From assembly GCA_003248845.1 (NCBI GenBank), contig QFPD01000175.1:1-5288 (forward strand): a stretch of DNA of 5,288 bases, in the 5' to 3' direction. Made by a program: the position numbers and the translations under genes. Positions 5,222-5,288 of this stretch are shown one piece after another; the stretch's first letter is position 1, and every line of letters begins with the position of its first letter. This stretch comes from Microbacterium sp. Lineage in GTDB: Bacteria > Actinomycetota > Actinomycetes > Actinomycetales > Microbacteriaceae. The notes beneath the pieces were generated by a model that ran no database searches, was not told the origin of the DNA, and saw nothing but the letters and a program-made list of their open reading frames with translations.

Positions 5222-5288
5222 CGTGTGCGCCGACTGCGGCGTGATCGCGTCAGGAGCGAAGGCGGCGAACGGAGGCGGCGGCCGGGCG

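Noticed and set aside
5219..5288. Possible end of a minus-strand gene (reading ...PPPPFAAFAPDAITPQSAHT, stop inside the last repeat copy)
   Set aside because: Composition is compatible with coding, but only 22 codons are visible, no family is recognisable, and other frames look similar. Sequence beyond 5288 would decide it.
5223..5288. Possible plus-strand gene starting at GTG 5223 with a CADC zinc-finger-like start
   Set aside because: No clear ribosome-binding site or -10 hexamer at the right distance, and too short to judge. The CXXC may be chance, since the bases form a small hairpin (5228-5241).
1..5288. CRISPR array, tRNA, rRNA, insertion sequence or defence system
   Set aside because: No direct-repeat/spacer array, no cloverleaf or rRNA segment recognised, and no transposase, integrase or defence-type domain in any supported gene.

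Overview
The window is very GC-rich and its coding regions strongly prefer G or C at third codon positions. Gene families, order and promoter style suggest a high-GC Gram-positive actinobacterium, most likely of the Microbacteriaceae (Microbacterium-like). The genus is inferred from general sequence style, not from a database match.

Layout. Positions 1-250 are the C-terminal end of a superfamily 1 helicase, probably the RecB-like nuclease/helicase type. A small DUF3467 protein follows at 325-624. Positions 625-867 are a non-coding leader, and a CorA-type magnesium/cobalt transporter lies at 868-1869. upp (uracil salvage) converges on corA at 1878-2510 on the minus strand. tadA, the tRNA wobble adenosine deaminase, runs divergently at 2596-3063. 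An alpha/beta hydrolase at 3077-4189 on the minus strand converges on tadA. proC, the last enzyme of proline synthesis, runs divergently from the hydrolase at 4262-5092. The last 196 bases hold a possible terminator and four copies of a 9-base repeat arranged as a nested palindrome. These are ordinary housekeeping genes, mostly single transcription units, and they do not form one pathway.

Regulation is the most interesting part. Five genes (DUF3467, upp, tadA, hydrolase, proC) have a TANNNT -10 hexamer ending 6 or 7 bases before the ATG, so their mRNAs are predicted to be leaderless. corA is the exception. Its best -10 (TATACT, 642-647) is more than 200 bases upstream, and its ATG has a Shine-Dalgarno sequence instead. 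The intervening leader can be read as a 5' stem-loop, an 18-codon leader peptide (MADDSPRAAVSAARVFVR) and a strong terminator-like hairpin. The last codons of the peptide can pair with the 5' arm of that hairpin. This resembles the logic of the enterobacterial mgtL and corL leaders, in which translation of a short peptide senses magnesium, and it is the best candidate here for an undescribed system. It is a hypothesis drawn from sequence alone; short ORFs and hairpins arise easily by chance at this GC content.
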